Positions 8,903 through 18,227 are shown, numbered from the stretch's first letter. The stretch is 33,530 nt of DNA from Globicatella sulfidifaciens DSM 15739 (GCF_900167405.1 NZ_FUWO01000020.1:1-33530); one strand, 5' to 3'. Translations and numbers: made by a program. Notes: generated from the sequence alone by a model not told the origin.

Positions 8903-9213
8903 TAGACATGCATGGGAATATAATAGCAATAAAGCCCACCAATTACAAGCTTTTTTCCTCAAACTAAAGTTTGAATTATTAAAAAACATTCCAAATCATT
9001 CTATATAAATTAACCAAACAAATTTTTTCTATTTCTAAAGCACTAAAAATTAAAAAAAGAGGATTTTTTCCGTAACTCTATCATCTAGATACTAAAAGCG
9101 GTAGCTTTTTTCTAAATTCACATTACACCACTTTTATCCCGCGTATTTAGCTTGGTAATCTAAGGATTAAGAGCGTCTCATTCTAACAATAATAAAAGTG
9201 AAATGAAAGCACA

Positions 9214-9236
9214 AAAAAGCCGGAACAACGTTCCGG
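9214..9236 (-). terminator. Terminator of spx
   Basis: CCGGAAC (9220-9226) and GTTCCGG (9230-9236) form a perfect 7-bp stem with a 3-nt loop. Six T follow on the minus strand (9219-9214), directly behind the spx stop. Confidence 0.85.
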
Positions 9237-9253
9237 TACTAATTTCAATATTC

Positions 9254-9652
9254 TTATTCATTAACAAGAGCTTGCGCACGCGCTAATTCTAAAGCACGAA
9301 CTTCCCTTGGTAAGAAACGACGAATTTCATCCTCATTAAAACCAATTTGAAGACGTTTTTCATCAATCATAATTGGACGACGTAATAAACCTGGCTCTTT
9401 TTGAACTAAGTCGAAGAAGTCGTTTAAGGGCATTTCACTAATATCAATATTTAATTCAGCATAAGCTTTCGAACGAGTTGAAATAATGTCCTCTGTTCCT
9501 TCTTCAGTCATTCGTAAAATAGCCTTAATTTCATTTAAAGTTAATGGCTCAGTAAAAATGTTACGTTCTTGATATGGGATGTTATTCTCTTCCAACCATG
9601 CTCTTGCCTTACGACATGAAGTACAACTTGGAGTAACGTATAATGTTACCAT
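9254..9652 (-). CDS. spx: Redox-sensing RNA polymerase-binding regulator Spx
   Basis: A 132-aa ArsC-like protein. Spx binds the alpha C-terminal domain of RNA polymerase and reprograms transcription under disulfide stress; it is degraded by ClpXP. The redox switch CTSC is at residues 10-13; Gly52 and Arg60, important for alpha contact and activity, are present. Length matches the family (131-137). ATG 9652 follows AAAGGA. It has its own promoter and terminator, so it is a separate transcription unit from mecA. Low-GC bacteria often carry two Spx paralogues; only this one is here. Confidence 0.93.
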   Translation of the reverse strand: MVTLYVTPSCTSCRKARAWLEENNIPYQERNIFTEPLTLNEIKAILRMTEEGTEDIISTRSKAYAELNIDISEMPLNDFFDLVQKEPGLLRRPIMIDEKRLQIGFNEDEIRRFLPREVRALELARAQALVNE

Positions 9653-9804
9653 ATATGATCATCCTTTCAATCAATTCCGATAGAAACGAGTTACACGTTG
9701 ATTCGTCAATTACAAGTAAACTTTTATTATCACACACCACAAAACCTAAAAAAAATCATGAATACAATCTTTATCGTTTACGAGTAATACGACCAACTAA
9801 TGAT

Positions 9805-9833
9805 ATTATAACATCGGATAAAGTTGATTACAA
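9805..9833 (-). promoter_or_regulatory. Sigma-A promoter of spx
   Basis: -35 TTGTAA (9833-9828), 17-bp spacer, -10 TATAAT (9810-9805), with TG before the -10. This implies a leader of about 145 nt before spx. The divergent region 9653-10162 has no supported gene. No T-box signature (the GGTGG...ACCGCG type) was found ahead of trpS, although tRNA synthetase genes often have one. Confidence 0.7.
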
Positions 9834-10162
9834 GGCATTTTTTGAAAATGATTAACAAGATTAAATAGTTATTAAGATTTCAGGCTGCTCTTTCACAGAA
9901 AAAGTTTGTGCATCTTTTCTTTTATTAGACTAAACTTGACTATTGAATTAAAGATAGTTAATATTATTATAGAACTTTGTAAACACGATTATATCGGCCT
10001 ATTAATTAAAGTGTTTTCAAATAATGAGAGCTTTATAATCTAGTAAACAAGTTTGTGATTAATACCACTTGTATATATTTTTTATTTATAAGTTCCTTTG
10101 AAACTTAACAAATATTTAATAAAAAATAATGTAATAAACTAGCAGTAAGAGAGGATTTTTTG

Positions 10163-11149
10163 ATGAAACCAACTATTTTTTCAGGTGTACAACCGACAGG
10201 AATTCCCACATTAGGTAACTATATTGGCGCAATGAAAGGCTTCGTTGATTTACAACATGACTATGATGCAACTTATTGTATTGTCAACCAACACGCACTA
10301 ACAGTGCCTAAAGACCCAGCCAAATTAAAAAAACAAACCTTACAATTAGCAGCCCTTTACTTAGCCTTAGGAATTGATCCAAATGTTGCGAATATCTTCG
10401 TCCAATCGGATGTGCCTGCCCATTCACAAGCAGCATGGATGGTCATGTGTATGACCGGTTTAGGTGAATTGGAACGCATGACTCAATTCAAAGATAAAGC
10501 AGCCAAACAAGAAAGTGTTGGTGCTGGTTTATTAGTCTACCCTCCATTAATGGTAGCCGACATTATTTTATATGATGCTCAATATGTGCCGGTTGGTGAT
10601 GATCAAAAACAACATATTGAATTAACCCGTAACTTCGTTGATCGATTCAATGCTCGTTTTGGCGATGACATCTTAATAAAACCTGAAGCCATCTTCCCTA
10701 AAGCAGGGAGCCGAGTGAAAAGTTTACAAGATCCATTATCAAAAATGAGTAAATCAGATAAAAACGAAAAAAGTTTCATTTTATTATTAGATGAACCAAA
10801 AGCTATTACTAAAAAAATTAAAGGTGCGGTCACGGATTCTTTAGGAATCGTTAAATATGACGAAGAAAACCAACCCGGTGTCGCAAATCTCTTAAATATC
10901 TTCTCAAGTTTAAGCGGACGCACAATTGAAGATTTAGTAGAGGATTATGGTGACACTGGATACGGTCGTTTCAAAGGTGATTTAGCCGAATTAGTCGTTG
11001 ATACTTTAGCACCTATTCAAGAACGCTACCAAAAATTATTAGTCAGTGATGACCTACGTGACATCTTACATACGGGTGCTCAACGTGCGAACGAAAAAGC
11101 TTCTGTTACCTTAGCACGTATGGAAAAAGCAATGGGAATCGGCTACTAG
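10163..11149 (+). CDS. trpS: Tryptophanyl-tRNA synthetase
   Basis: A 328-aa class Ic synthetase that charges tRNA-Trp. It shows [16 protein letters not shown] (the HIGH-like motif), VNQHALT, a [12 protein letters not shown] segment, and the KMSKS loop in [13 protein letters not shown]. Length fits bacterial TrpRS. The ATG at 10163 is preferred over the adjoining upstream TTG (10160) because AGAGG is better spaced. trpS, spx, mecA, coiA and pepF lie close together in many Firmicutes. A strong terminator follows. Confidence 0.97.
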   Translation: MKPTIFSGVQPTGIPTLGNYIGAMKGFVDLQHDYDATYCIVNQHALTVPKDPAKLKKQTLQLAALYLALGIDPNVANIFVQSDVPAHSQAAWMVMCMTGLGELERMTQFKDKAAKQESVGAGLLVYPPLMVADIILYDAQYVPVGDDQKQHIELTRNFVDRFNARFGDDILIKPEAIFPKAGSRVKSLQDPLSKMSKSDKNEKSFILLLDEPKAITKKIKGAVTDSLGIVKYDEENQPGVANLLNIFSSLSGRTIEDLVEDYGDTGYGRFKGDLAELVVDTLAPIQERYQKLLVSDDLRDILHTGAQRANEKASVTLARMEKAMGIGY

Positions 11150-11186
11150 TATTGTGTGGTTGACTGCCACTACTTTAAATAATTGA

Positions 11187-11217
11187 CCTCACAGGCCTAT
11201 TTCTGTGAGGTTTTTTA
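11187..11217 (+). terminator. Terminator of trpS
   Basis: CCTCACAG (11187-11194) and CTGTGAGG (11203-11210) form an 8-bp stem followed by TTTTTTATTTTTTT. Confidence 0.92.
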
Positions 11218-11339
11218 TTTTTTTGTTCAATGAGGTAAAGTTAGAAATTTTAGATTTATGCTAGGAAAAAACTTTAACCATGTTATTATACTTTCCTTTA
11301 TTTAATTGATTGCGAATGTTCTCAAACGGTGACTAAATG

Positions 11340-11535
11340 AGACTAGACATAAACATAATTAATTCAGTCAAGTATTGGTCGGCAATTAGAAACTTAGCGT
11401 TGAGTGGACTCAAATAAGTCTTAATGACTAATTTTAATACTTCTCGACTGTTCTCGGTTGGCAGATGGACCAAAAATCATTCAAATTTCTACTCCTTGCC
11501 TACTTTCTACGGTAAACTGTTGGCAGACGAATCGG
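11340..11535 (-). repeat. Modular intergenic repeat, copy C, inverted relative to the others
   Basis: Read on the minus strand, GGAGTAGAAATTTGAATGATT (A module, around 11480) is followed by GTCATTAAGACTTATTTGAG and CCACTCAAC (B module, around 11390-11420). It is strongly diverged. The rest of 11218-11990 is AT-rich and without a supported gene. Confidence 0.55.
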
Positions 11536-11783
11536 AGTTTATTTGACTCTTTCTTCTTATCTTTTCCTTCTTGGGCTTTTCTATTTACTTCATACCTTGT
11601 TTAAACAAACAATTGAATTTTATCTAAAATAACATTTTTAAAATAAATTATTTCACTAAAGCACCATACTGATATTCACCTTATACTTATTTTAATAATT
11701 AACTTTTCTTTGCATGAAAACATGATAAAATCAATTGCTATCCCTCTCAAACTGTTTTCAAGATAAACTTATTTCTAAATTAC

Positions 11784-11797
11784 GGTAAGCGTTTCGT
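11784..11797 (+). promoter_or_regulatory. Possible CcpA (cre) site upstream of the stress protein
   Basis: GGTAAGCGTTTCGT resembles the cre consensus TGWNANCGNTNWCA in its core but not at both ends. It shares TAAGCGTTTC with the site in the apbE promoter. A TATAAT at about 11850 lies downstream. Weak on its own. Confidence 0.3.
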
Positions 11798-11991
11798 TTT
11801 ACTTTTAAAAATTTTGTTGATACGATTTAATTATCAATTAGAAACATTATAATTGATTATCGGTTAGCTTTGGCCGGCAAAAAGTTAACTTTTGCTAAAT
11901 GATTATATGTATGTGTCAGTCTAGGATTACTTTAGTCTTAATATCCAATAAAAGTAGTAATATTGCCAATAAAAATGAAGGAGCGATTAAA

Positions 11992-13257
11992 ATGACAAAA
12001 TTTATTTACGGAACGTATGAGACATATGAACAAGCTGCACAAGCAATCGACGAGTTAAAAAATCGTGGTATTAATTCTAGTGACATGGCTATCGCAACAA
12101 ATAGTCAATATGATAATTTGTTAGATTTAGGTGTTGATGTCTTAGAAGTCGACTCTAATGAAGCGTCTGATAGTTGGTGGCAAAAAATTATTAATATGAT
12201 TAACCCACTTAATGAAGACGATGACAATGAAGTCAATCAAGAAGAACAATTACAAGAATACCAAGAACTAGTGGCGGACGGTAGTATTGCCGTCTTAGTA
12301 GAAGAAGCCTTATTAAATCAAGCGCGTCCAATTAACTTGGACCAAGTTGATACTGATGACAAAGATGGTCATTCACCAGAAGAAATAACATCAAACTCTG
12401 AATGGTTTCCATCCGAAGAAGGTGAATTACCTAAGCGGGCCTATGGTAGAAAAGTCGATACGAGTCGCACTGCTGGCATGAAAGGCGTCTATCGTAAAGA
12501 AGACACCTTAAGCGATACAACAGATGACCCTATAAGCGATTCAACCAAAGATAACTTATCTGATTCAGCCAATGATTTAACTAACTTTAAAGCACATGCT
12601 GGTACTGATAATGCATTCAATCATTCTCAAAAAGAGGCTGATGCCTTTAAACAAACCTCAACCGGTACAACTGATTTTTCCAAAGAAGCCCTCATGCACG
12701 AAAAAGTTAAAGCGGAGCGTGCAGAAAGGCAATCCGCTGAATTAGTCAATCATCAACCAAATGAATTTAATCATTACAATGATTCATTGAAATTGGAAGA
12801 GTATCCTGGTGGTGAACCAACGCGTGAAATGATTGAAGATGAAAGTGTCATTGATCCTATGAATTTACAAGATGATCAACGTGAGTTTAAAGCTTATTCT
12901 CAAGATAAAGATGCCCATCAGTCGCCGATAAATAATCCGATTGATGATGCACCCCAGTCAAATGAAACAATGTATAAGCAACAGCATGCTAATCCAATAG
13001 ATGGTCCAACTGATACTTCCTATCGCGAAGTCGTTGATCCACCCATTGAAGATCCGATGATTGATTCAGCGGAACGACCAGCCAATGATCCTTATTTAGG
13101 ACGAATGAATCAAAACATGACCGAATATCAAGCTAATCAAGTTGAGAAAGGGATCCAACAATCTGATGCTGTCCATGAACGTTATAGCGACCAATTAGAA
13201 AAAGATACTTTCCCACCTGAACCCGATGAAACAGATTATCGTCATTTCGATTCTTGA
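11992..13257 (+). CDS. YflT/GSP17M-domain general stress protein with long acidic tail
   Basis: A 421-aa soluble protein. Residues 1-55 match the YflT (general stress protein 17M) domain: MTKFIYGTYETYEQAAQAID, then SSDMAIAT. After about residue 120 it becomes long, polar and probably disordered, rich in D, E, N, S, T and P, with loose repeats such as DDPISDST/DNLSDSAND (residues about 175-200) and PIDDAP/PIDGPTD/PIEDPMID (about 315-365). No signal peptide or membrane segment. The longer frame from 11899 is unlikely: AAGGAG is 8 nt before ATG 11992. Role in stress is inferred from the domain only. Such proteins are usually induced by heat, salt or ethanol stress. Confidence 0.72.
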   Translation: MTKFIYGTYETYEQAAQAIDELKNRGINSSDMAIATNSQYDNLLDLGVDVLEVDSNEASDSWWQKIINMINPLNEDDDNEVNQEEQLQEYQELVADGSIAVLVEEALLNQARPINLDQVDTDDKDGHSPEEITSNSEWFPSEEGELPKRAYGRKVDTSRTAGMKGVYRKEDTLSDTTDDPISDSTKDNLSDSANDLTNFKAHAGTDNAFNHSQKEADAFKQTSTGTTDFSKEALMHEKVKAERAERQSAELVNHQPNEFNHYNDSLKLEEYPGGEPTREMIEDESVIDPMNLQDDQREFKAYSQDKDAHQSPINNPIDDAPQSNETMYKQQHANPIDGPTDTSYREVVDPPIEDPMIDSAERPANDPYLGRMNQNMTEYQANQVEKGIQQSDAVHERYSDQLEKDTFPPEPDETDYRHFDS

Positions 13258-13283
13258 TCGAAAAGCGAATCTTCTAGATGATT

Positions 13284-13587
13284 AACCTGAAACTTGTTAT
13301 TCAAGTGATAGTGGTTCAGCATCGACTATGCCCTTCAACTTTAACTAATGATGAGGCATAGTGCTATCTAACTTTATGATTCACTAATATGGGTGTAGAA
13401 AGAATCACATCGTGTGACGATGACCTGGTTATTGAGTTAAAATAAAGTTCGATAATTTTATCATATTTTATAAAACCTATTCACGTTTGTATCAAATTTC
13501 CAATCCTATTTTAGATTTTACGATAGATGACATAAAAGTTACACTCATCATATAGATGAAATCAACTCAATAGTCGCACCCATATTA
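13284..13587. other. Gene-free region dense in inverted repeats
   Basis: Hairpins seen: CTGAA/TTCAG around ACTTG/CAAGT (13287-13319), ACTATGCC/GGCATAGT (13325-13362, possible terminator of the stress gene), CATCGT/ACGATG (13409-13424 region). A long-range pair joins TAATATGGGTG (13385-13395) to CACCCATATTA (13577-13587), with ATTGAGTT (13431-13438) and AACTCAAT (13564-13571) nested inside. This looks like a folded RNA or a decayed mobile repeat; no ORF is supported. Confidence 0.35.
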
Positions 13588-13597
13588 TGAAAACAAT

Positions 13598-13646
13598 AGA
13601 CGAGTTAAACGCATTAGAAGTAATTCCTTCCGCGTATAACTCGTCT
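13598..13646 (-). terminator. Terminator-like hairpin behind the P1B-4 ATPase
   Basis: AGACGAGTTAAACGC (13598-13612) pairs with GCGTATAACTCGTCT (13632-13646) with one mismatch region. On the minus strand ATTGTTTTC follows; on the plus strand TATTTTATA follows. It probably acts in both directions. Confidence 0.6.
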
Positions 13647-13715
13647 TATTTTATATAAAGTATTGACAATGTTGTATTAATTTTAGTTTGGAATTATACT
13701 TTTTGATTCAATACT

Positions 13716-15560
13716 TCATTTATTTTCATTCGGCTTATCCATTAATAATCGTAAGCCATTTAAAATAACCAAAATCGTGGAGCCTTCATGGAAAACGACC
13801 GCTAAAGGTAAAGGTAAAATACCGATGATATTTAAGATGATTAAAGTAATAATCACCCCTATAGCAAAAATAACATTTTGTAAGATTAATTTGTTTAATT
13901 TTTGACTTAATTTAAAGCTATAAAATAATTTTGACAAATCATTTTTAACAATGACGACGTCAGAAGATTCCATGGCGACTGACGAACCGGACCCCATCGC
14001 AATCCCAATATTAGCATTGGCTAATGCCGGCGCATCATTAATCCCATCACCAATCATACCGACAACATGTCCTTTCTCTTGCTCTTCAAAGACATATTGA
14101 ATCTTATCTTCTGGTAATAAGCCTGCTTTATAATGTTCAATTCCAATCTCATTAGCAACTAAAGACGCAACTTGCTCATTGTCCCCTGTTAATAAGACCA
14201 CATCAATGCCTTCTTCGCTAAAATTAGCTACTGCATTTTTCGATTCTTCACGAATTTTATCCGCTAAAGTAATGTATCCCACAACTTCGTTACCTTGCGC
14301 TACCATAACTGCTGTTAAACCTACTTGTAGTGCTTCTAAATAATGATTAGGGTCAGCATAATCCATAAAGTCACTTGGTTTACCTAAACGAATCGAACCT
14401 TTTTCCAGTCCTGATCCAGAAATTTCTTTTACTGGTATCGCTTGATCGACCGATTCTAACGAAATATTACTAAAATGCTCCACAATCGCTTTAGCAATTG
14501 GATGCGAAGAAGACTGTTCCATATAAACAACTTCTGCAATGACTTCTTCGGGTAATTGTGCTTCAACCACCTCAAAATTACCATATGTTAACGTACCCGT
14601 TTTATCAGAAAATAACATATCCATTGTAGATAGAGCTTCCATTGCGGCTCCACCCTTGAATAAAATACCATTTCTAGCACCATTTGAAATTGCCGCTAAC
14701 GTAGCCGGTGTTGCTGAAGCGACCAAAGCACATGGACTCGCAACCGTTAAGAACACCATTCCCCGATAAAACGATTCTTGGAAAGTTAAACCTCTTCCAT
14801 ACATTAAAATCAATATGAAAATCGGCACTGCGATTAAGACCGCAATCACATATTTATTTTCAATACGATCAATAAATTTAGATATATTAGACGGACGACG
14901 TTCGGCCTCTTCAACCATATGAATAATATTAGAGAACACTGTTTCATGTGATAATTTGGTTACTTCCATCTGAATAGAGTCACCTAAGTTAATAGTACCC
15001 GCAAACACATCATCCCCTACTACTTTACTAACCGGCACCGATTCACCTGTTAAAGCAGCCTCATTGAAATTAGATTCACGATCGATTTTGCCATCAATGG
15101 GCACTTGAGCCCCTTTTGCCACTACAATCGTATCTCCTAAATTTAGCTCATCAACCGATACTTCTTTAGTTTCCCCATTTGGTAATAATAATTGCGCTGT
15201 TTTTGGAACTTGTGACATTAGCTCTTCGATGGCACGAGTTGAACGTCCATCGGCATATTCTTCCATCAAACCTGAGATAGCGAAAATTAATAATAATAAT
15301 GCCCCTTCAGATTCATAATTAATTAAACAGGCACCTAAAGCTGCTAGCACCATTAATAAGTCAACATTTAATTTCTTATCATTAATAGTATCTGTTATCG
15401 CATGTTTAGTAGCAAAAAAACCTAAGAAAAAGATTGAAATATAGAACAAGATTTTACTTAATACTGGGTTCATCCCCATCGTAATAAAACCTAATACTAA
15501 AGCAATTACACCAAATATTAGAAAACGCCCTTGCATCGAGCTGGTTAAAAATTTAAACAT
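13716..15560 (-). CDS. pfeT: P1B-4 metal-transporting ATPase, likely Fe(II)/Co(II) exporter (PfeT/FrvA/PmtA type)
   Basis: A 614-aa heavy-metal P-type ATPase with no N-terminal metal-binding domain. Motifs: TGES in the actuator domain, the transmembrane metal site SPC (residues 275-277, not CPC), the phosphorylated DKTGTLT (Asp319), HP (SSSHPIA), GDGINDAPAL, and HEGST (residues 591-595) in the penultimate helix. SPC plus HEGG/ST define subgroup P1B-4, whose Gram-positive members export ferrous iron or cobalt. A near-perfect PerR box overlaps its promoter, and PerR control is known for PfeT, FrvA and PmtA. The FetAB iron exporter is encoded just upstream. The symbol is given by subgroup and regulation, not proven substrate. 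Confidence 0.85.
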   Translation of the reverse strand: MFKFLTSSMQGRFLIFGVIALVLGFITMGMNPVLSKILFYISIFFLGFFATKHAITDTINDKKLNVDLLMVLAALGACLINYESEGALLLLIFAISGLMEEYADGRSTRAIEELMSQVPKTAQLLLPNGETKEVSVDELNLGDTIVVAKGAQVPIDGKIDRESNFNEAALTGESVPVSKVVGDDVFAGTINLGDSIQMEVTKLSHETVFSNIIHMVEEAERRPSNISKFIDRIENKYVIAVLIAVPIFILILMYGRGLTFQESFYRGMVFLTVASPCALVASATPATLAAISNGARNGILFKGGAAMEALSTMDMLFSDKTGTLTYGNFEVVEAQLPEEVIAEVVYMEQSSSHPIAKAIVEHFSNISLESVDQAIPVKEISGSGLEKGSIRLGKPSDFMDYADPNHYLEALQVGLTAVMVAQGNEVVGYITLADKIREESKNAVANFSEEGIDVVLLTGDNEQVASLVANEIGIEHYKAGLLPEDKIQYVFEEQEKGHVVGMIGDGINDAPALANANIGIAMGSGSSVAMESSDVVIVKNDLSKLFYSFKLSQKLNKLILQNVIFAIGVIITLIILNIIGILPLPLAVVFHEGSTILVILNGLRLLMDKPNENK

Positions 15561-15634
15561 CGTTCCTCAACCTTTCATTTAGTCAAAACCAACCATATCT
15601 TTACGTCAATTAAATAATAAAAATAATTTCTTAT

Positions 15635-15671
15635 TTATATTCATTATAAATAAACTCGAACAATAATTCAA
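15635..15671 (-). promoter_or_regulatory. Sigma-A promoter with overlapping PerR box for the P1B-4 ATPase
   Basis: Minus strand: -35 TTGAAT (15671-15666), 17-bp spacer, -10 TATAAT (15648-15643). The 15-mer TTATAATGAATATAA (15649-15635) matches the PerR box TTATAATNATTATAA at 13 of 14 defined bases and covers the -10. Leader length would be about 75 nt. A cre-like TATAAGCGTTTTTA lies just upstream (15676-15689), weaker than the PerR box. Confidence 0.75.
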
Positions 15672-15840
15672 GGGTTATAAGCGTTTTTATTTAGAATAAT
15701 TATAATCATTGTAAAGATAACGATTAAGAAACTCATACACAAAACGATTCCGCAAAAAAAGTGGCTAGCAGTAGCGAATATAATCATTGCACTACCACTG
15801 CCACCCAAAAAGGTTAAGTCGATATTGATAAGAGCCAAGG

Positions 15841-16292
15841 GAGTGGGCAAGAAGTAGAAAATTGAACAATTTTCGCTTCGTCTGTCCACCCCCGCACAGT
15901 TGGGAGTAGACCAGAAGTAGAAAATTGAATGATTTTCGCTTCGTCGGCCTACCCCCGCACAGTTGAGTAGGTCTCAAACAAGTCATTAAGACGCAGGTTG
16001 AGGCCACTCAACCACTGCGCTTTTAAATATCGAGCAATAACTTGATTGAATTTTTTATGTTTATACCTAACTCATTAAGACGCAGGTTGAGGCCACTCAA
16101 CCACTGCGCTTTTAAATATCGAGCAATAACTTGATTGAATTTTTTATGTTTATACCTAACTCATTAAGACGCAGTTTGAGACCACTCAACCACTGCGCTT
16201 TTAATTAACAAACAATAACTTAATTGATTTTATCAACTCTATCCCTAACCTCATTAAGACGCAGTTTGAGACCACTCAATCCCAACGCTTTC
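15841..16292 (+). repeat. Modular intergenic repeat, copy D, with tandem B-module array
   Basis: This is the best preserved copy. Two A modules (GTAGAAAATTGAACAATTTTC near 15855 and GTAGAAAATTGAATGATTTTC near 15916), each followed by CGCTTCGTC and CCCCCGCACAGTTG, lead into four B modules starting at 15984, 16073, 16161 and 16251 (periods 89, 88, 90). Each B module has a hairpin GCAGGTTGAG-GCCA-CTCAACC(A)CTGC or its GTTTGAG variant. The first two are almost identical; the last two have drifted; the fourth is partial. A short open frame at 15668-15889 partly inside it is not credible. Confidence 0.85.
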
Positions 16293-16401
16293 ATTAATAA
16301 AAAACGGCTAAAATTGAATTTGCTAATATAATCCCACTCTCGCATTTATTGCACATATGACCTGAAAAATGCTTCAAGCTAATCTCTAGGTCTTACTTCT
16401 A

Positions 16402-17184
16402 TTATTGTATTTCTTTTAAGCGAGTGTTTAATTGATAACGATCATTAAAGAATGAACGATAAGATAAATACGTCGCAATGATCATCGCAAAGGAAGTCCC
16501 CCCAATAATCATAAACATCACCATAATTTGATAGACAATCGCTTTTAAAGGATCGACTCCCGCTAACATTAACCCTGACATCATCCCAGGTAAACTCACG
16601 ATACCAGTCGTTTTAATCCCATCGACTGTTGGTTGAATCCCATTTTTAATCGTCAATTGAATGACATTATGCGACGCTTGATAAGGATTGGCGCCTAAAG
16701 AAATTTTCTCTAAAACTGCTTGTTCTTGATCTTTATATAATTGGAATAAATTTGAGTAAACTAACCCGACTGATTTCATCGAGTTTCCGACAATCATCCC
16801 GGTAACCGGAATCATTTGTGACGGAATAAATTTCAAGTTTCCAGACAGGACTAAGATAGACAATGTTAAAACAGTCGTCGAAGCTAATGCAATAAAGGAA
16901 ACCAATAAAGGTTGATTTAATCCTTTACCACGATTAGCGGCATTGATGGAGGCATTAATCACAATTACTAAGATCATACCTGACGTTAACCAAAAATTGT
17001 CCATTTCAAAGACATAACCTAAAACATAAGCTACGGCTACTAATTGAACAATCATTCGAATAACGGACCAGACAATTTCTTTTTCTAATTTTAATTTCTC
17101 ACGATATGAAATACCAATCGCCATTAACACAAAGACAAAAGCTAAGACTAATGAAAATGGTGATGCTTGTAAATTATTACTCAT
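16402..17184 (-). CDS. fetB: FetB-type iron export ABC permease (UPF0014)
   Basis: A 260-aa membrane protein with about seven helices. It has the UPF0014 signature region: VTGMIVGNSMKSVGL near the middle, then TIKNGIQPTVDGIKTTGIV and SLPGMMSGLMLAG, ending in YRSFFNDRYQL. FetAB (YbbL/YbbM) in E. coli exports iron and raises peroxide tolerance. The frame overlaps the end of fetA by 8-17 bp depending on the start. The longest frame begins at GTG 17193; ATG 17184 lies 9 nt behind AAGGA and is preferred. No clear terminator follows; a repeat array lies beyond. Confidence 0.9.
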   Translation of the reverse strand: MSNNLQASPFSLVLAFVFVLMAIGISYREKLKLEKEIVWSVIRMIVQLVAVAYVLGYVFEMDNFWLTSGMILVIVINASINAANRGKGLNQPLLVSFIALASTTVLTLSILVLSGNLKFIPSQMIPVTGMIVGNSMKSVGLVYSNLFQLYKDQEQAVLEKISLGANPYQASHNVIQLTIKNGIQPTVDGIKTTGIVSLPGMMSGLMLAGVDPLKAIVYQIMVMFMIIGGTSFAMIIATYLSYRSFFNDRYQLNTRLKEIQ

Positions 17185-17842
17185 TAACATCACTTCCTTC
17201 CGCTAATTTCACAATTTCAATTTTACGGTCTGTCATTTCATGCTCTTCATCTAAATGACTAACCATTAAGATAGTAGCATCATGCTCTTGACGATATCTT
17301 TCAAGCCATGACCAAATAATTTGACGCGTATTAAAATCTAATGCACTCGAAATCTCATCTAATAACAAGACTTTCGAAGGATACATTAAATTACGAATCA
17401 AGGCAACTCGTTGACGTTCGCCTCCAGATAAAGATTTAATATTTTTATCTAAAAAACTTTGCGATAAATCCACATTGTTTAACATTTCAATCGCACGTTG
17501 ATCATCAAATTCTTCATGACGAATTTCGTAAGGAAAAGCTAAATTATCACGGACCGTATCACCGAATAAACTCGGTGTTTGATAAAAATAAGAAACAATT
17601 TGACGCAATTCAATCGGTGAGTAGTCATTGACATCTTTTCCTAATAATTGATAACTGCCACTCACTTTCAAAGTTGGGTCATTTAATTGAGCCAAAAACT
17701 TTAAGACTGTACTCTTACCACTACCTGATTGACCCGTAATGGAAACAAATTCTCCTTGTTGTATTTCAAATGATAACTGATTGATAATTGCTTGCCTTTC
17801 ATTAGCAATCGACAAATTATCGACTTTAATAATCGTTGTCAT
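17177..17842 (-). CDS. fetA: FetA-type iron export ABC ATPase
   Basis: A 221-aa ABC ATPase. Walker A is GQSGSGKST (about residues 37-45), Q-loop in SYFYQTPSLFG, signature LSGGERQR, Walker B VLLLDEISSALD, and the switch His in MVSHLDEEH. SLFGDTVRDNLAFPYEIR is typical of the FetA/YbbL branch. It pairs with the overlapping fetB. AAGGAAGG precedes ATG 17842. Together with the PerR-boxed P1B-4 ATPase downstream, it forms an iron-efflux island. Confidence 0.9.
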   Translation of the reverse strand: MTTIIKVDNLSIANERQAIINQLSFEIQQGEFVSITGQSGSGKSTVLKFLAQLNDPTLKVSGSYQLLGKDVNDYSPIELRQIVSYFYQTPSLFGDTVRDNLAFPYEIRHEEFDDQRAIEMLNNVDLSQSFLDKNIKSLSGGERQRVALIRNLMYPSKVLLLDEISSALDFNTRQIIWSWLERYRQEHDATILMVSHLDEEHEMTDRKIEIVKLAEGSDVNE

Positions 17843-17879
17843 AAAAACCTTCCTTACATCTAATATTCTTAAGTTGTGA

Positions 17880-17903
17880 GTTATAAACCGTTTTAATTAT
17901 AAC
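17880..17903 (-). promoter_or_regulatory. Extended -10 promoter with inverted repeat upstream of fetA
   Basis: Minus strand TGTTATAAT (extended -10; TATAAT at 17901-17896), with no good -35. GTTATAA (17903-17897) and TTATAAC (17886-17880) form an exact 7-bp inverted repeat with 10 bp between. One arm equals a PerR half site, but the spacing does not fit a PerR box. The rest of 17904-18227 shows no gene or strong signal. Confidence 0.4.
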
Positions 17904-18227
17904 AGTTCTAAATAACCCTATACACTCTATTAAATACTTTTACCGACAATAAGTCAAGCCAATTGATTATAAGAAGTTAATTTTACCGTTTCATTTACCT
18001 ATGCAAGATAACGATCGGAAGAATCTACAGTATCAATGTAATTGAAGCGCCAATATTATTAAATTGTACTAACTCTTGAACTTAATTAGACGTTTTATGA
18101 AGTGTAATTTGGTAAGCAATCAATAATATAATAATTAACCTTATCGACTATCAACTCGCATGACATCCTTTATACTAAACCCCAACTAAACAATGTTGTC
18201 TAATTCACCTATTGATTGTTTGATAAT

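Noticed and set aside
9643-9855. 70-aa plus-strand frame
   Set aside because: It lies over the spx promoter and leader and has no protein-like features.
9834-10162. T-box leader upstream of trpS
   Set aside because: No T-box core (AGGGTGGNACCGCG) or specifier hairpin with terminator was seen.
15668-16007. Short minus-strand frames of 71-73 residues
   Set aside because: They run through the A modules of the repeat, lack a ribosome binding site and resemble no protein.
15984-16292. Regular 88-90 bp repeats resembling a CRISPR array
   Set aside because: The whole unit repeats, with no unique spacers, the period is too long, and no cas genes are near.
18187-18220. Terminator behind the 97-aa gene (AAACAAT/ATTGTTT)
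   Set aside because: Weak AT stem with long loop and no U-run on the minus strand.
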